A stretch of 62,297 nt of DNA from contig JODX01000028.1 in assembly GCA_000719105.1 (NCBI GenBank), positions 1 to 62,297 of the forward strand. The letters run 5' to 3'. A program made the translations under genes and the position numbers. The notes under the pieces were generated by a model. It had not been told where the DNA came from. It was given only the letters and a program-made list of their open reading frames with translations, and did not search any database. Shown here in pieces: positions 1-8,813 of the stretch (position 1 is the stretch's first letter; each line of letters begins with the position of its first letter). The DNA is from Streptomyces sclerotialus (GTDB lineage: Bacteria > Actinomycetota > Actinomycetes > Streptomycetales > Streptomycetaceae).

Positions 1-34
1 GTCTCGTGGGCTCGGAGATGTGTATAAGAGACAG
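1..34 (+). other. Illumina Nextera read-2 adapter (contamination)
   Basis: The first 34 bases match, from memory, the Nextera transposase read-2 adapter, ending in the 19-bp Tn5 mosaic end at 16-34. This is library-preparation sequence left on a contig end, not part of the organism. Genomic sequence begins at 35. Confidence 0.97.
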
Positions 35-221
35 GGGTTCGGAGGCCTCTCGCGGCCGGGTCCGGAGCCTTGCGCGACCGGGTTCGGGATCGGTGCACGA
101 CGGGGGTGGTGCGTGCGAGCGGGGGAACCCGCGCCCCGTTCGCCCTTCCACCCTCACCGCACCCCGCACCCCCCGTCCCCGTCGCCCCGCCTCTCGCTCT
201 CGGCGTACCGCGTCCGGGAAC

Positions 222-252
222 TTGGCCAGGTGTCCGCGCGCTTGCATACAGT
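222..252 (+). promoter_or_regulatory. Candidate promoter of the M16 peptidase operon
   Basis: A TTGGCC -35-like box (222-227) and a TACAGT -10-like box (247-252) lie 19 bases apart, about 60 bases before the first M16 gene. The rest of 35-312 shows no convincing gene. Confidence 0.35.
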
Positions 253-312
253 GGCAGGACCGGCAGGAACTCTGCACTTCCACCGATAGTTTCCGCGATC
301 GAAGGGACGTAC

Positions 313-1737
313 ATGCCCATGGGTCACACGGCCACAGCCGAGGCAGGCTCCGGGGGCCTGACAGCGACCGAGCACCGCCTGGCCAACGGCCTGCGCGTGG
401 TGCTCTCCGAGGACCACCTGACCCCGGTCGCGGCGGTGTGCCTCTGGTACGACGTCGGCTCCCGGCACGAAGTCAAGGGCCGTACCGGCCTGGCTCACCT
501 CTTCGAGCACCTGATGTTCCAGGGCTCGGCGCAGGTGAAGGGCAACGGCCACTTCGAGCTCGTCCAGGGGGCGGGCGGCTCGCTCAACGGCACCACCAGC
601 TTCGAGCGCACCAACTACTTCGAGACCATGCCCACCCACCAGCTGGAGCTCGCCCTCTGGCTGGAGGCCGACCGCATGGGGTCCCTGCTCGCCGCCCTGG
701 ACGAGGAGTCCATGGAGAACCAGCGGGACGTCGTCAAGAACGAGCGCCGGCAGCGGTACGACAACGTCCCCTACGGCACCGCCTTCGAGAAGCTCACCGC
801 GCTCGCCTACCCGGAGGGCCACCCGTACCACCACACCCCGATCGGGTCGATGGCGGACCTCGACGCGGCGACCCTGGAGGACGCGCGCGCGTTCTTCCGC
901 ACGTACTACGCGCCCAACAACGCCGTGCTCTCCGTGGTCGGCGACATCGACCCGGAGCAGACGCTCGCCTGGGTCGAGAAGTACTTCGGGTCCATCGCCT
1001 CCCACGACGGCAAGCCCCAGCCGCGCGACGGCTCGCTGCCCGAGATCATCGGTGAGCAGCTGCGCGAGGTCGTCGAGGAGGAGGTCCCCGCGCGGGCGCT
1101 GATGGCCGCCTACCGGCTGCCGGAGGACGGCACGCGCGCGTGCGACGCGGCCGACCTGGCGCTGACCGTCCTCGGCGGCGGCGAGTCGTCCCGCCTGTAC
1201 AACCGGCTCGTACGGCGCGACCGCACCGCTGTCGCCGCCGGGTTCGGGCTGCTGCGGCTGGCCGGGGCGCCCTCCCTGGGCTGGCTGGACGTCAAGACCT
1301 CCGGTGACGTCGAGGTCCCGGTCATCGAGGCCGCCGTCGACGAGGAGCTCGCCCGGTTCGCCGAGGAGGGCCCCACCGCCGAGGAGATGGAACGCGCCCA
1401 GGCCCAGCTGGAGCGCGAGTGGCTGGACCGGCTCGGTACGGTCGCGGGCCGCGCCGACGAACTGTGCCGGTACGCCGTCCTGTTCGGCGACCCGCAGCTC
1501 GCGCTGACCGCCGTACAGCGCGTCCTCGACGTCACCGCCGAGGAGGTCCAGGAGATCGCCAAGGCCCGCCTGCGGCCGGACAACCGCGCGGTGCTCGTCT
1601 ACGAGCCGGTCGCCCCCGAGGCGGAGGCCCTGGAGGAGGCCGCCGCGACCGAGGGCTCCGAAGCCGCTGTCGCGGAGGCACCCGAGGCCGCCACCACCGC
1701 CGAAGTCACCGACGAGAACGAGGAGTCGGCGAAGTGA
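313..1737 (+). CDS. M16 family zinc metallopeptidase, active subunit
   Basis: This 474-residue protein is a pitrilysin/processing-peptidase-type (M16) protease. It carries the inverted zinc motif HLFEH at residues 62-66 and a downstream acidic ligand region (VKNER, near residue 144). No signal peptide is obvious, so it is probably cytosolic. ATG 313 was chosen because GAAGGGA lies just upstream and homology-like sequence (HRLANGLRVVL) starts soon after; longer upstream readings lack this. The C-terminus has an Ala/Glu-rich tail of about 40 residues beyond the M16 fold. Its stop overlaps the start of a second M16 gene, so the two are translationally coupled and probably form a heterodimer, as known for other bacterial M16 pairs. 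Confidence 0.93.
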   Translation: MPMGHTATAEAGSGGLTATEHRLANGLRVVLSEDHLTPVAAVCLWYDVGSRHEVKGRTGLAHLFEHLMFQGSAQVKGNGHFELVQGAGGSLNGTTSFERTNYFETMPTHQLELALWLEADRMGSLLAALDEESMENQRDVVKNERRQRYDNVPYGTAFEKLTALAYPEGHPYHHTPIGSMADLDAATLEDARAFFRTYYAPNNAVLSVVGDIDPEQTLAWVEKYFGSIASHDGKPQPRDGSLPEIIGEQLREVVEEEVPARALMAAYRLPEDGTRACDAADLALTVLGGGESSRLYNRLVRRDRTAVAAGFGLLRLAGAPSLGWLDVKTSGDVEVPVIEAAVDEELARFAEEGPTAEEMERAQAQLEREWLDRLGTVAGRADELCRYAVLFGDPQLALTAVQRVLDVTAEEVQEIAKARLRPDNRAVLVYEPVAPEAEALEEAAATEGSEAAVAEAPEAATTAEVTDENEESAK

Positions 1738-3122
1738 CCGAGCTCGCGACCATGGACTTCCACCCGCAGCCCCAGGCCGGCGAGGCCCGGCCCTGGGCGT
1801 TCCCGGCCCCCGAGCGCGGCACGCTGGACAACGGCCTGACCGTACTGCGCTGCCACCGCCCCGGCCAGCAGGTCGTCGCCGTGGAGGTGCTGCTCGACGC
1901 GCCCCTGGACGCCGAGCCCGCGGGCCTCGACGGCGTCGCCACGATCATGGCGCGGGCCTTCTCGGAGGGCACCGACAAGCACTCCGCCGAGGAGTTCGCC
2001 GCCGAGCTGGAGCGCTGCGGCGCCACCCTCGACGCGCACGCCGACCACCCCGGCGTCCGCCTCAGCCTCGAGGTCCCCGTCTCCCGGCTGCCCAAGGCGC
2101 TCGGCCTGCTCGCCGACGCCCTCAGGGCGCCCGCGTTCGTGGACGGCGAGATCGAGCGGCTGGTGCGCAACCGGCTCGACGAGATCCCGCACGAGCTCGC
2201 CAGCCCGGCCCGCCGCGCCGCCAAGGAGCTCTCCAAGGAGCTGTTCCCGGCCGGCTCGCGCATGTCGCGCCCGCGCCAGGGCACCGAGGAGACCGTATCG
2301 GCCATCGACTCGGCGGCCGTGCGCGCCTTCTACGAGAAGCACGTCCGCCCCGCCACGGCCACCGTGGTGGTCGTCGGCGACCTCACCGAGGTCGACCTCG
2401 ACGCGCTGCTCGGCGACACCCTAGGCGCCTGGACGGGCTCCTCGGCCGAACCGCGGCCCGTGCCCCCGGTGACCGCCGACGACACCGGCCGCGTCGTCAT
2501 CGTGGACCGTCCCGGCGCGGTCCAGACGCAGCTGCTCATCGGCCGTGTCGGCGCGGACCGGCACGACCGGGTGTGGCCGGCCCAGGTGCTCGGCACGTAC
2601 TGCCTCGGCGGCACCCTCACCTCCCGCCTGGACCGCGTCCTGCGCGAGGAGAAGGGCTACACCTACGGTGTGCGGGCGTTCGGCCAGGTGCTGCGCTCCG
2701 CGCCCGACGGCACGGGTGCCTCGCTGCTCGCCATCAGCGGCTCCGTGGACACGCCCAACACCGGTCCGGCGCTGGCGGACCTGTGGACCGTGCTGCGCAC
2801 CCTCGCCGAGGGCGGCCTGACGGACGCCGAGCGTGACGTGGCCGTGCAGAACCTCGTCGGGGTGGCGCCCCTCAAGTACGAGACGGCGGCGGCCGTCGCG
2901 GGCACGCTGGCCGACCAGGTCGAGCAGCACCTGCCCGACGACTACCAGGCGACGCTGTACCGGCAGTTGGCCGAGGCGGGCACGGTGGAGGCGACCGCGG
3001 CCGTCGTGAACGCCTTCCCGGTGGACCGGCTGGTGACCGTCCTCGTCGGCGACGCGGCGCAGATCGAGGGGCCCGTCGGCGCCCTCGGGATCGGCGAAGT
3101 GACCGTCGTCCGGGCGGAGTAG
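1734..3122 (+). CDS. M16 family peptidase, catalytically inactive partner subunit
   Basis: A 462-residue M16-fold protein that starts at GTG 1734, overlapping the previous stop (GTGA). AGGAG sits 8 bases upstream. The place where HxxEH should be reads LDGVATIMARAF, so the zinc site is absent. Near residues 303-312 it has REEKGYTYG, resembling the R/Y substrate-binding motif kept in non-catalytic M16 subunits. Inference: it is the substrate-binding half of a heterodimer with the upstream HxxEH protein. An ATG at 1752 is an alternative start. The operon ends at the terminator at 3176. Confidence 0.92.
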   Translation: MTELATMDFHPQPQAGEARPWAFPAPERGTLDNGLTVLRCHRPGQQVVAVEVLLDAPLDAEPAGLDGVATIMARAFSEGTDKHSAEEFAAELERCGATLDAHADHPGVRLSLEVPVSRLPKALGLLADALRAPAFVDGEIERLVRNRLDEIPHELASPARRAAKELSKELFPAGSRMSRPRQGTEETVSAIDSAAVRAFYEKHVRPATATVVVVGDLTEVDLDALLGDTLGAWTGSSAEPRPVPPVTADDTGRVVIVDRPGAVQTQLLIGRVGADRHDRVWPAQVLGTYCLGGTLTSRLDRVLREEKGYTYGVRAFGQVLRSAPDGTGASLLAISGSVDTPNTGPALADLWTVLRTLAEGGLTDAERDVAVQNLVGVAPLKYETAAAVAGTLADQVEQHLPDDYQATLYRQLAEAGTVEATAAVVNAFPVDRLVTVLVGDAAQIEGPVGALGIGEVTVVRAE

Positions 3123-3175
3123 ACACCCGGTGGAGCATGCGGCGCCGGCGGAACGGAAGTCCCGCCGGCGCCGGG

Positions 3176-3211
3176 GCCCTGGTGGCTGAGGTGCCACCAG
3201 GGCACCTTTTT
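3176..3211 (+). terminator. Rho-independent terminator after the M16 operon
   Basis: A perfect 10-bp stem (GCCCTGGTGG, 3176-3185, with 3194-3203) and an 8-base loop are followed by ACCTTTTT. It closes the M16 pair and separates it from the riboswitch downstream. Confidence 0.88.
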
Positions 3212-3349
3212 GTCCGTATTGATGGAGGTGTTTCCCGTCTGCCCTGTGGCGTGCGCTACAAAAACCATCTTTCGTTTGTCGTTCGAAAGACGGGACCCTT
3301 AGCGTCGGTCCGGCTGTTCGTCAGGCAGCGCGCCGCACCCGCGGCAGCG

Positions 3350-3513
3350 GACAGTCATCGCCGAGTCCCCGTACGGCGCGAGCCAGGGGAGCCGGGGACC
3401 CATCGCAGTCCCCTGGGGTGAATCGGGCGCCCTTCACCTGGTGAAGGGAGTCCGTAGGAGACCTTCCTGCTCCGAACCCGTCAGCTAACCCGGTAGGCGA
3501 GAGGGAAGGAAAG
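3350..3513 (+). ncRNA. Cyclic-di-AMP riboswitch (ydaO/yuaA type)
   Basis: The leader contains conserved blocks of the ydaO family in the expected order: AGCCAGGGGAGCC with GGGGACCC near 3381-3401, GGGGTGAATC at 3415-3424, and the hallmark ACCCGTCAGCTAACC at 3476-3490, followed by GGTAGGCGA. Family knowledge: this RNA binds cyclic di-AMP and usually turns expression off, and in Streptomyces it is found before cell-wall hydrolase genes such as rpfA. Here it ends about 15 bases before a secreted M23 peptidase, which fits. The ends are approximate. No other gene lies between 3123 and 3526. Confidence 0.9.
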
Positions 3514-3526
3514 GACCAGCCACTAC

Positions 3527-4300
3527 ATGGCGTTCATCTGCGCCACCGGGAAGCACCGCCGTCCCAGCCGGGTGAAGCAGGCGACCACGCGCACCGTGGG
3601 TGTCGCCGCGCTCACCACCACCGGCGTCATCGGCACCCTGGCCACCTCGGCGCTCGCCGCGGAGCCCGCCGCGGAGCAGACCGGCCTCACCCGGGCCCTC
3701 AGCGTCGGCGACACGGTGGCCGATCGGGTCGGTGCCCAGGCCGCCGCCCAGCAGCAGGCGGCCGAGGCGGCAGCCGAGCAGGCGGCCCGGGAGAAGGCCG
3801 AGGCGCTGGCCGAGAAGCGGGCCGCGGAGAAGGCGGAGAAGGAGCGCGAGGCCGAGGAGCGTGCGGCCCGCGAGGCCGAGCGCAAGCGCCTCAACACCTA
3901 TGTCTCCCCGATCGCCGGCTCATACGTCTCGACCGGCTACCGGGCGGGCGGCGCCGTCTGGTCCTCCGGCACCCACACCGGCGTCGACTTCCACGCCGCC
4001 TCCGGTACGGCCGTCCGGTCGGTCGGCTCCGGCACCGTCGTCGAGGCGGGCTGGGGCGGCGCGTACGGCAACCAGATCGTCATCAAGATGAACGACGGCA
4101 CCTACACCCAGTACGGGCACCTGTCGTCCATCGGCGTCTCCGTCGGCCAGACGGTCGCCCCGGGACAGCAGATCGGCCTCTCCGGGGCGACCGGCAACGT
4201 CACCGGCGCGCACCTGCACTTCGAGGCCCGCACGACGGCCGAGTACGGCTCGGACATCGACCCTGTCGCCTACCTGCGCGCGCACGGCGCGAACGTCTGA
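3527..4300 (+). CDS. Secreted M23 peptidoglycan endopeptidase
   Basis: A 257-residue exported protein. Residues 1-45 form a Sec signal (basic N-region, TTTGVIGTLATSALA core, likely cleavage near 44/45). Residues 72-121 are an Ala/Glu/Lys-rich coiled coil. Residues 125-257 are an M23 (LytM) domain with zinc/catalytic residues H150 and D154 (HTGVD) and H229-x-H231 (HLHFE). It should cut peptide cross-links in peptidoglycan. ATG 3527 follows GGAAAGGA. Expression is very likely under the cyclic-di-AMP riboswitch immediately upstream, linking wall remodelling to osmotic and turgor signalling. Confidence 0.94.
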   Translation: MAFICATGKHRRPSRVKQATTRTVGVAALTTTGVIGTLATSALAAEPAAEQTGLTRALSVGDTVADRVGAQAAAQQQAAEAAAEQAAREKAEALAEKRAAEKAEKEREAEERAAREAERKRLNTYVSPIAGSYVSTGYRAGGAVWSSGTHTGVDFHAASGTAVRSVGSGTVVEAGWGGAYGNQIVIKMNDGTYTQYGHLSSIGVSVGQTVAPGQQIGLSGATGNVTGAHLHFEARTTAEYGSDIDPVAYLRAHGANV

Positions 4301-4430
4301 CCCCCTGAGACGCCGCGCCGCGCCGCGACAACCCTCAGGCGACAACCCATGGGGCGGCGCCCCCTGGACCGGAGAGCGAGCCCCCGGGGCGGACATCCCG
4401 CCCCGCGCCCTCGGCCCAGCAGCCCCAGGA

Positions 4431-4458
4431 AGCCCCGGCACCCCCAGCCGGGGCTTTC
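4431..4458 (+). terminator. Hairpin terminator after the M23 gene
   Basis: An 8-bp stem (AGCCCCGG 4431-4438, CCGGGGCT 4448-4455) with a 9-base loop is followed by a short TT tract. It is the only terminator-like structure in 4301-4480. Confidence 0.55.
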
Positions 4459-4484
4459 GCCGTTGCGGCACGCCCTTGTGTCAT

Positions 4485-4523
4485 GTCGGCGTGACACGTC
4501 GGCGTGACACGTCGTCGTGACGT
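4485..4523 (+). repeat. Three tandem 13-bp direct repeats upstream of a GntR gene
   Basis: Two exact copies of GTCGGCGTGACAC (4485-4497, 4498-4510) and a third diverged copy (4511-4523) lie about 130 bases before the GntR start. Regular spacing in a promoter region suggests a regulator-binding array. The rest of 4301-4653 is non-coding. Confidence 0.7.
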
Positions 4524-4653
4524 CCGCTGTCCAAAAAATATCCCTGGGTTCTCGCTCGGCATCGGAAATTCTGGCCCGCTGCAATACAGTCGCAGGAACG
4601 CGCGTCAATCGACGGCGTTTGGCGTTTCGCGGAAATTAAGGCGGAGGTCGGTC

Positions 4654-5346
4654 ATGCGTATTCCGGCGCACTCGGTGTGCACGGCGATCCGTGATGACAT
4701 CGTCGCGGGTGTCTACGAGCGCGGCAGCCGGCTCACCGAGGAGCTGCTGGCGCGCCGCTACGGCGTCTCCCGTGTCCCTGTGCGCGAGGCCCTGCGCACC
4801 CTGGAGGCGGAGGGCTTCGTGGTCACCCGCCGGCACGCGGGCGCGTGCGTCGCGGAACCGACCGAACAGGAGGCCGCCGACCTGCTGGAGATGCGCATGC
4901 TGCTGGAGCCGCTGGGTGCCCAGCGGGCTGCCCAGCGCCGCACCGAGGCGCATCTGAAGGTACTGCGCGGCCTGGTCAGACTGGGCCAGGAGCGGGCCAG
5001 GCGGGGGCACAGCGAGGACCTGCGCTCCCTGGGCGGCTGGTTCCACGAGACGCTCGCCCAGGCGTCCGGCAGCCCTGCCCTGACCTCGACACTCGCCCAG
5101 TTGCGGCACAAGATCGCCTGGATGTACACGGTGGAGGCGACCGCCGACCCGGTGGGGTCCTGGGCCGAGCACGGCGGCATCGTCGACGCCGTCGCGCGCG
5201 GGGACGGCGAGCGGGCGCGGGCGGTCACGGCCCTGCACGCCGAGCGGGCGGCCGACACACACCGGCTGCGGTTCCCCGGCGCGGACCGCGCCGAACGTGT
5301 GAGGACTTCGCAACACCGCGTAAACATGACGAGCCTGCGGCATTAA
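4654..5346 (+). CDS. GntR family (FadR/FCD type) transcriptional regulator
   Basis: A 230-residue regulator. Residues 5-70 are a GntR winged helix (DDIVAGVYERGSRLTEE, then YGVSRVPVREALRTLEAEG). The rest is all-helical with the LLEMRMLLEPLGAQ start typical of an FCD ligand-binding domain. ATG 4654 has GGCGGAGG upstream; longer readings would run through the non-coding leader. It is convergent with ptsH, with a shared terminator between. The effector is unknown. Tandem repeats at 4485-4523 could be its own operator (inference). Confidence 0.9.
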   Translation: MRIPAHSVCTAIRDDIVAGVYERGSRLTEELLARRYGVSRVPVREALRTLEAEGFVVTRRHAGACVAEPTEQEAADLLEMRMLLEPLGAQRAAQRRTEAHLKVLRGLVRLGQERARRGHSEDLRSLGGWFHETLAQASGSPALTSTLAQLRHKIAWMYTVEATADPVGSWAEHGGIVDAVARGDGERARAVTALHAERAADTHRLRFPGADRAERVRTSQHRVNMTSLRH

Positions 5347-5460
5347 CACGGTGGCCGTATACAAAGAGGGAGGAATTCGCGGGGGATTATTTCTGCTGCC
5401 CGCGCATCGAATATTCGCGCGGCGCCCGAGAGGGAATGCGATGTCGATGAAGAGGAAAAG

Positions 5461-5496
5461 CGAAGGGCTCGCCCTGAAATCGGGGCGAGCCCTTCG
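5461..5496. terminator. Bidirectional terminator between the GntR gene and ptsH
   Basis: A perfect 14-bp stem (5461-5474 with 5483-5496) and an 8-base loop. On the minus strand it is followed by CTTTTCC, so it should terminate ptsH transcripts efficiently. Confidence 0.85.
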
Positions 5497-5537
5497 GCGT
5501 AAGTGCCGGTGACTGCCAGGCGTCACCGCCGGGTCGC

Positions 5538-5819
5538 TCAGACGGTCTCGGGAAGCTCGTCGAGCCCCTCGGCGACCAGCTTGGCCAGCCGGTCCAGTGC
5601 GGCGTCCGCGCCCTCGGCGTCGGAGGCGAGCACGATCTCCTCGCCGCCCTGGGCGCCGAGGCCCAGGACCGCCAGCATGGAGGCCGCGTTGACGGGAGTC
5701 CCGCCGGCCTTGGCGATCGTCACGGGAACTCCCGCGGCCGTGGCGGCCCGGACGAAGAGGGAGGCGGGACGGGCGTGGAGGCCCTCGGCCCAGCCGACGT
5801 TGACGCGGCGCTCAGCCAT
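5538..5819 (-). CDS. ptsH: HPr phosphocarrier protein of the PTS
   Basis: A 93-residue HPr. The active-site histidine is H15 in GLHARPAS, phosphorylated by enzyme I and passed to EIIA proteins. SMLAVLGLGA follows at the usual regulatory-serine position. Length and motifs match the family. In Streptomyces HPr serves N-acetylglucosamine, fructose and other PTS systems. Two DasR-like operators lie directly upstream, so N-acetylglucosamine-responsive control is expected. Confidence 0.97.
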   Translation of the reverse strand: MAERRVNVGWAEGLHARPASLFVRAATAAGVPVTIAKAGGTPVNAASMLAVLGLGAQGGEEIVLASDAEGADAALDRLAKLVAEGLDELPETV

Positions 5820-5842
5820 GTGTTGATGCCCTTCGGTGACAG

Positions 5843-5877
5843 ATTTGTCTAGACCACTTTAAGTTGTCTAGACCACT
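5843..5877 (-). promoter_or_regulatory. Two DasR-responsive elements (dre) upstream of ptsH
   Basis: ATTTGTCTAGACCACT (5843-5858) and AGTTGTCTAGACCACT (5862-5877) each match the DasR consensus built around GTCTAGAC. They are 19 bases apart, in the ptsH promoter region. DasR (GntR family, released by glucosamine-6-phosphate) is known to control PTS genes in Streptomyces. Confidence 0.9.
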
Positions 5878-5987
5878 TTCCCATACAGTGCAGCGGCTCG
5901 GGAAGTGGCCCACGGCCTGACCACGCCCCGGTGGATCCCCAGCCTGCCCCGCGCCCTTGCCGGACGCGAGCCGTACTCTGGGGAACC

Positions 5988-8813
5988 ATGCAGACCTCGC
6001 CGGACCGGTACGAGTACCCCGCTCACTGGGAGGCCGACGTGGTGCTGCGTGACGGCGGCACCGCGCGCATCAGGCCCATCACCGTCGACGACGCCGAGCG
6101 TCTCGTCAGCTTCTACGAGCAGGTCTCGGACCAGTCGAAGTACTACCGCTTCTTCGCGCCGTACCCTCGCCTGTCCGCCAAGGACGTCCACCGCTTCACC
6201 CACCACGACTTCGTGGACAGGGTGGGACTCGCGGCCACGGTCGGCGGCGAGTTCATCGCCACCGTACGCTATGACCGCATCGACGCCGACGGCCTGCCGG
6301 GCTCCGCCCCCGCCGACGAGGCCGAGGTGGCCTTCCTGGTGCAGGACGCCCACCAGGGCAGAGGCGTCGCCTCCGCCCTCCTGGAACACATAGCGGCCGT
6401 CGCCCGGGAGCGGGGCATCCGCCGCTTCGCCGCCGAGGTACTGCCCGCCAACACCAAGATGATCAAGGTGTTCACGGACGCCGGGTACCAGCAGAAGCGC
6501 AGCTTCGAGGACGGCGTCGTCAGTCTGGAGTTCGACCTGGAGCCCACCGACCGCTCCCTCGCGGTGCAGCGCGCGCGGGAGCAGCGCGCCGAGGCCCGCT
6601 CGGTGCAGCGGCTGCTCGCCCCCGGCTCGGTCGCCGTCATCGGCGCGGGCCGCGCACCCGGGGGAGTGGGCCGCAGCGTCCTCACCAACCTCCGGGAGGC
6701 GGGCTTCACCGGGCGCCTGTACGCGGTGAACCGGGCCGTGGGGGAGGAGGGGGATCCAGGGGGCGAGGAGGAGATCGACGGCGTCCCCGCGTACCGCTCC
6801 GTCACCGGGATCACCGAGCCCGTCGACCTCGCGGTCGTCGCCGTCCCCGCGGAGCACGTCCCCGGCGTCGTCGACGAGTGCGGTGCCCACGGGGTGCAGG
6901 GACTCGTGGTGGTCTCCGCCGGCTACGCCGAGAGCGGCCCCGAGGGGCGCGAGCGCCAGCGCGAGCTGCTGCGCCGGGTGCGGACGTACGGCATGCGCCT
7001 CATCGGGCCCAACGCCTTCGGGATCATCAACACCTCCCCCGCGGTCCGGCTCAACGCCTCGCTGGCCCCCGAGACGCCGCGCCCCGGGCGGATCGGGCTG
7101 TTCGCCCAGTCCGGAGCCATCGGCATCGCACTGCTCTCCCGGCTGCACCGGCGCGGCGGGGGCGTGACCGGAATCACGGGCGTGTCGACCTTCGTGTCGT
7201 CCGGCAACCGCGCCGACGTCTCCGGCAACGACGTGCTCCAGTACTGGTACGACGACCCGGACACCGACGTCGCCCTGATGTACCTGGAATCCATCGGGAA
7301 CCCCCGCAAGTTCGCCCGCCTCGCGCGCCGCACGGCCGCCGTCAAGCCGCTGGTCGTGGTCCAGGGCGCGCGGCACGGCGGAGCGGCGCCCACCGGCCAC
7401 GCCGTACGGGCCACGCGGCTGCCGCACGCCACCGTCTCCGCGGTGCTGCGGCAGGCCGGCGTGATCCGCGTGGACACGATCACCGAGCTGGTCGACACGG
7501 GCCTGCTGCTGGCCCGTCAGCCGCTGCCCGCCGGCCCGCGCGTGGCGATCCTCGGCAACTCCGAGTCCCTGGGGCTGCTGACGTACGACGCGTGCCTGGC
7601 CGAAGGGCTGCGGCCGCGGCCGCCACGGGACCTGACCACCGCCGCCACGGCGGAGGACTTCCGGACGGCCCTCACGCGCGCGCTGGCGGACGACGCGTGC
7701 GACGCCGTCGTCGTGACCGTCATCCCGCGCGTGGGCGAGGCCCCGGCCTCCGACGAGGACCTCGCCGAGGCGCTCCGCTCGGCCGCCGCCACGGCCCCGG
7801 CCAAGCCGGTGCTCGTCGTGCACGTGGAGATCGGCGGACTGGCCGACGCCCTCTCCAAGGCCACCGGCACCGCGCCCCACGCCGCCCCGCCCCTGCCCGA
7901 CACGGAACCGGTCCCCGCGCGCGCGGAGGACACCCCGTCCCCCGAGGACACCCGGCGCATCCCGGCCTACCCGGCTGCCGAGCGGGCCGTCCGGGCCCTC
8001 GCCGAGGCCGTGCGGTACGCCCAGTGGCGCCGCGAGGCGGCCGAGCCGGGGAAGGTCCCCGAGTACGAGGACATCGACGAGAAGGGCGCCGCCGAGCAGA
8101 TCGACGCGCTGCTCGAGCCGGGCGAGGGGCTGACGCTCGACACCGCCCGGACGCGTGAGCTGCTCGCCCGGTACGGGATCGAGGTGCGCGAGGCCCGGCC
8201 CGCCCCCGGTCCCGACGAGGCCGTGCTCGCCGCGCGCGCGATCGGCTACCCGGTCGCCCTCAAGGCCACCGCCCCCCATCTGCGTCACCGCGCCGACCTG
8301 GGCGGCGTCCGGCTGGACCTGGCGGACGAGGAGCAACTGCGCAGGGCGTACACCGAGTTGACCGATCTCTTCGGGGCGCCCGCGGAGCTGCGCCCCGTCG
8401 TGCAGGCCATGGCCCCGCGCGGCGTCGACACCGTCGTACGGGCCGTGATCGACCCGGCGGCCGGGGCGGTGCTCTCCTTCGGGCTCGCCGGGGCGGCCTC
8501 CCAGCTCCTCGGGGACACGGCGCACCGCCTGATACCGGTCGCCGACCGGGACGCGGCCTCCCTCGTCCGCTCGATCCGGACGGCACCGCTCCTGTTCGGC
8601 TGGCGGGGCTCCGCGCCCGTCGACACCGGCGCCCTCGAAGAGCTGCTGCTGCGGGTGTCGCGGCTGGTCGACGATCACCCCGAGGTCGTCGCGGTCTCCC
8701 TGGAGCCGGTCGTCGTCGCCACCCGGGGCCTCAGCGTCCTCGACGCCACCGTGCGGCTCGCGCGCCCGCCCGCCCGCGACGATCTCGGCCCGCGGACGCT
8801 TCCCGTGTACTGA
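5988..8813 (+). CDS. Protein lysine acetyltransferase: GNAT fused to ADP-forming acyl-CoA synthetase
   Basis: A 941-residue fusion. Residues about 10-195 are a GNAT acetyltransferase with the acetyl-CoA loop QGRGVA. From about residue 212 comes a CoA-binding Rossmann domain (SVAVIGAGR), then succinyl-CoA-synthetase-like domains, and from about 715 a C-terminal ATP-grasp (ALKATAPHLRHR). Domain order (GNAT first) is the Streptomyces PatA arrangement, opposite to Salmonella Pat. Family role: acetylating and silencing acyl-CoA synthetases. ATG 5988 is the first start after the intergenic region. The stop lies inside a tandem repeat. Confidence 0.9.
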   Translation: MQTSPDRYEYPAHWEADVVLRDGGTARIRPITVDDAERLVSFYEQVSDQSKYYRFFAPYPRLSAKDVHRFTHHDFVDRVGLAATVGGEFIATVRYDRIDADGLPGSAPADEAEVAFLVQDAHQGRGVASALLEHIAAVARERGIRRFAAEVLPANTKMIKVFTDAGYQQKRSFEDGVVSLEFDLEPTDRSLAVQRAREQRAEARSVQRLLAPGSVAVIGAGRAPGGVGRSVLTNLREAGFTGRLYAVNRAVGEEGDPGGEEEIDGVPAYRSVTGITEPVDLAVVAVPAEHVPGVVDECGAHGVQGLVVVSAGYAESGPEGRERQRELLRRVRTYGMRLIGPNAFGIINTSPAVRLNASLAPETPRPGRIGLFAQSGAIGIALLSRLHRRGGGVTGITGVSTFVSSGNRADVSGNDVLQYWYDDPDTDVALMYLESIGNPRKFARLARRTAAVKPLVVVQGARHGGAAPTGHAVRATRLPHATVSAVLRQAGVIRVDTITELVDTGLLLARQPLPAGPRVAILGNSESLGLLTYDACLAEGLRPRPPRDLTTAATAEDFRTALTRALADDACDAVVVTVIPRVGEAPASDEDLAEALRSAAATAPAKPVLVVHVEIGGLADALSKATGTAPHAAPPLPDTEPVPARAEDTPSPEDTRRIPAYPAAERAVRALAEAVRYAQWRREAAEPGKVPEYEDIDEKGAAEQIDALLEPGEGLTLDTARTRELLARYGIEVREARPAPGPDEAVLAARAIGYPVALKATAPHLRHRADLGGVRLDLADEEQLRRAYTELTDLFGAPAELRPVVQAMAPRGVDTVVRAVIDPAAGAVLSFGLAGAASQLLGDTAHRLIPVADRDAASLVRSIRTAPLLFGWRGSAPVDTGALEELLLRVSRLVDDHPEVVAVSLEPVVVATRGLSVLDATVRLARPPARDDLGPRTLPVY

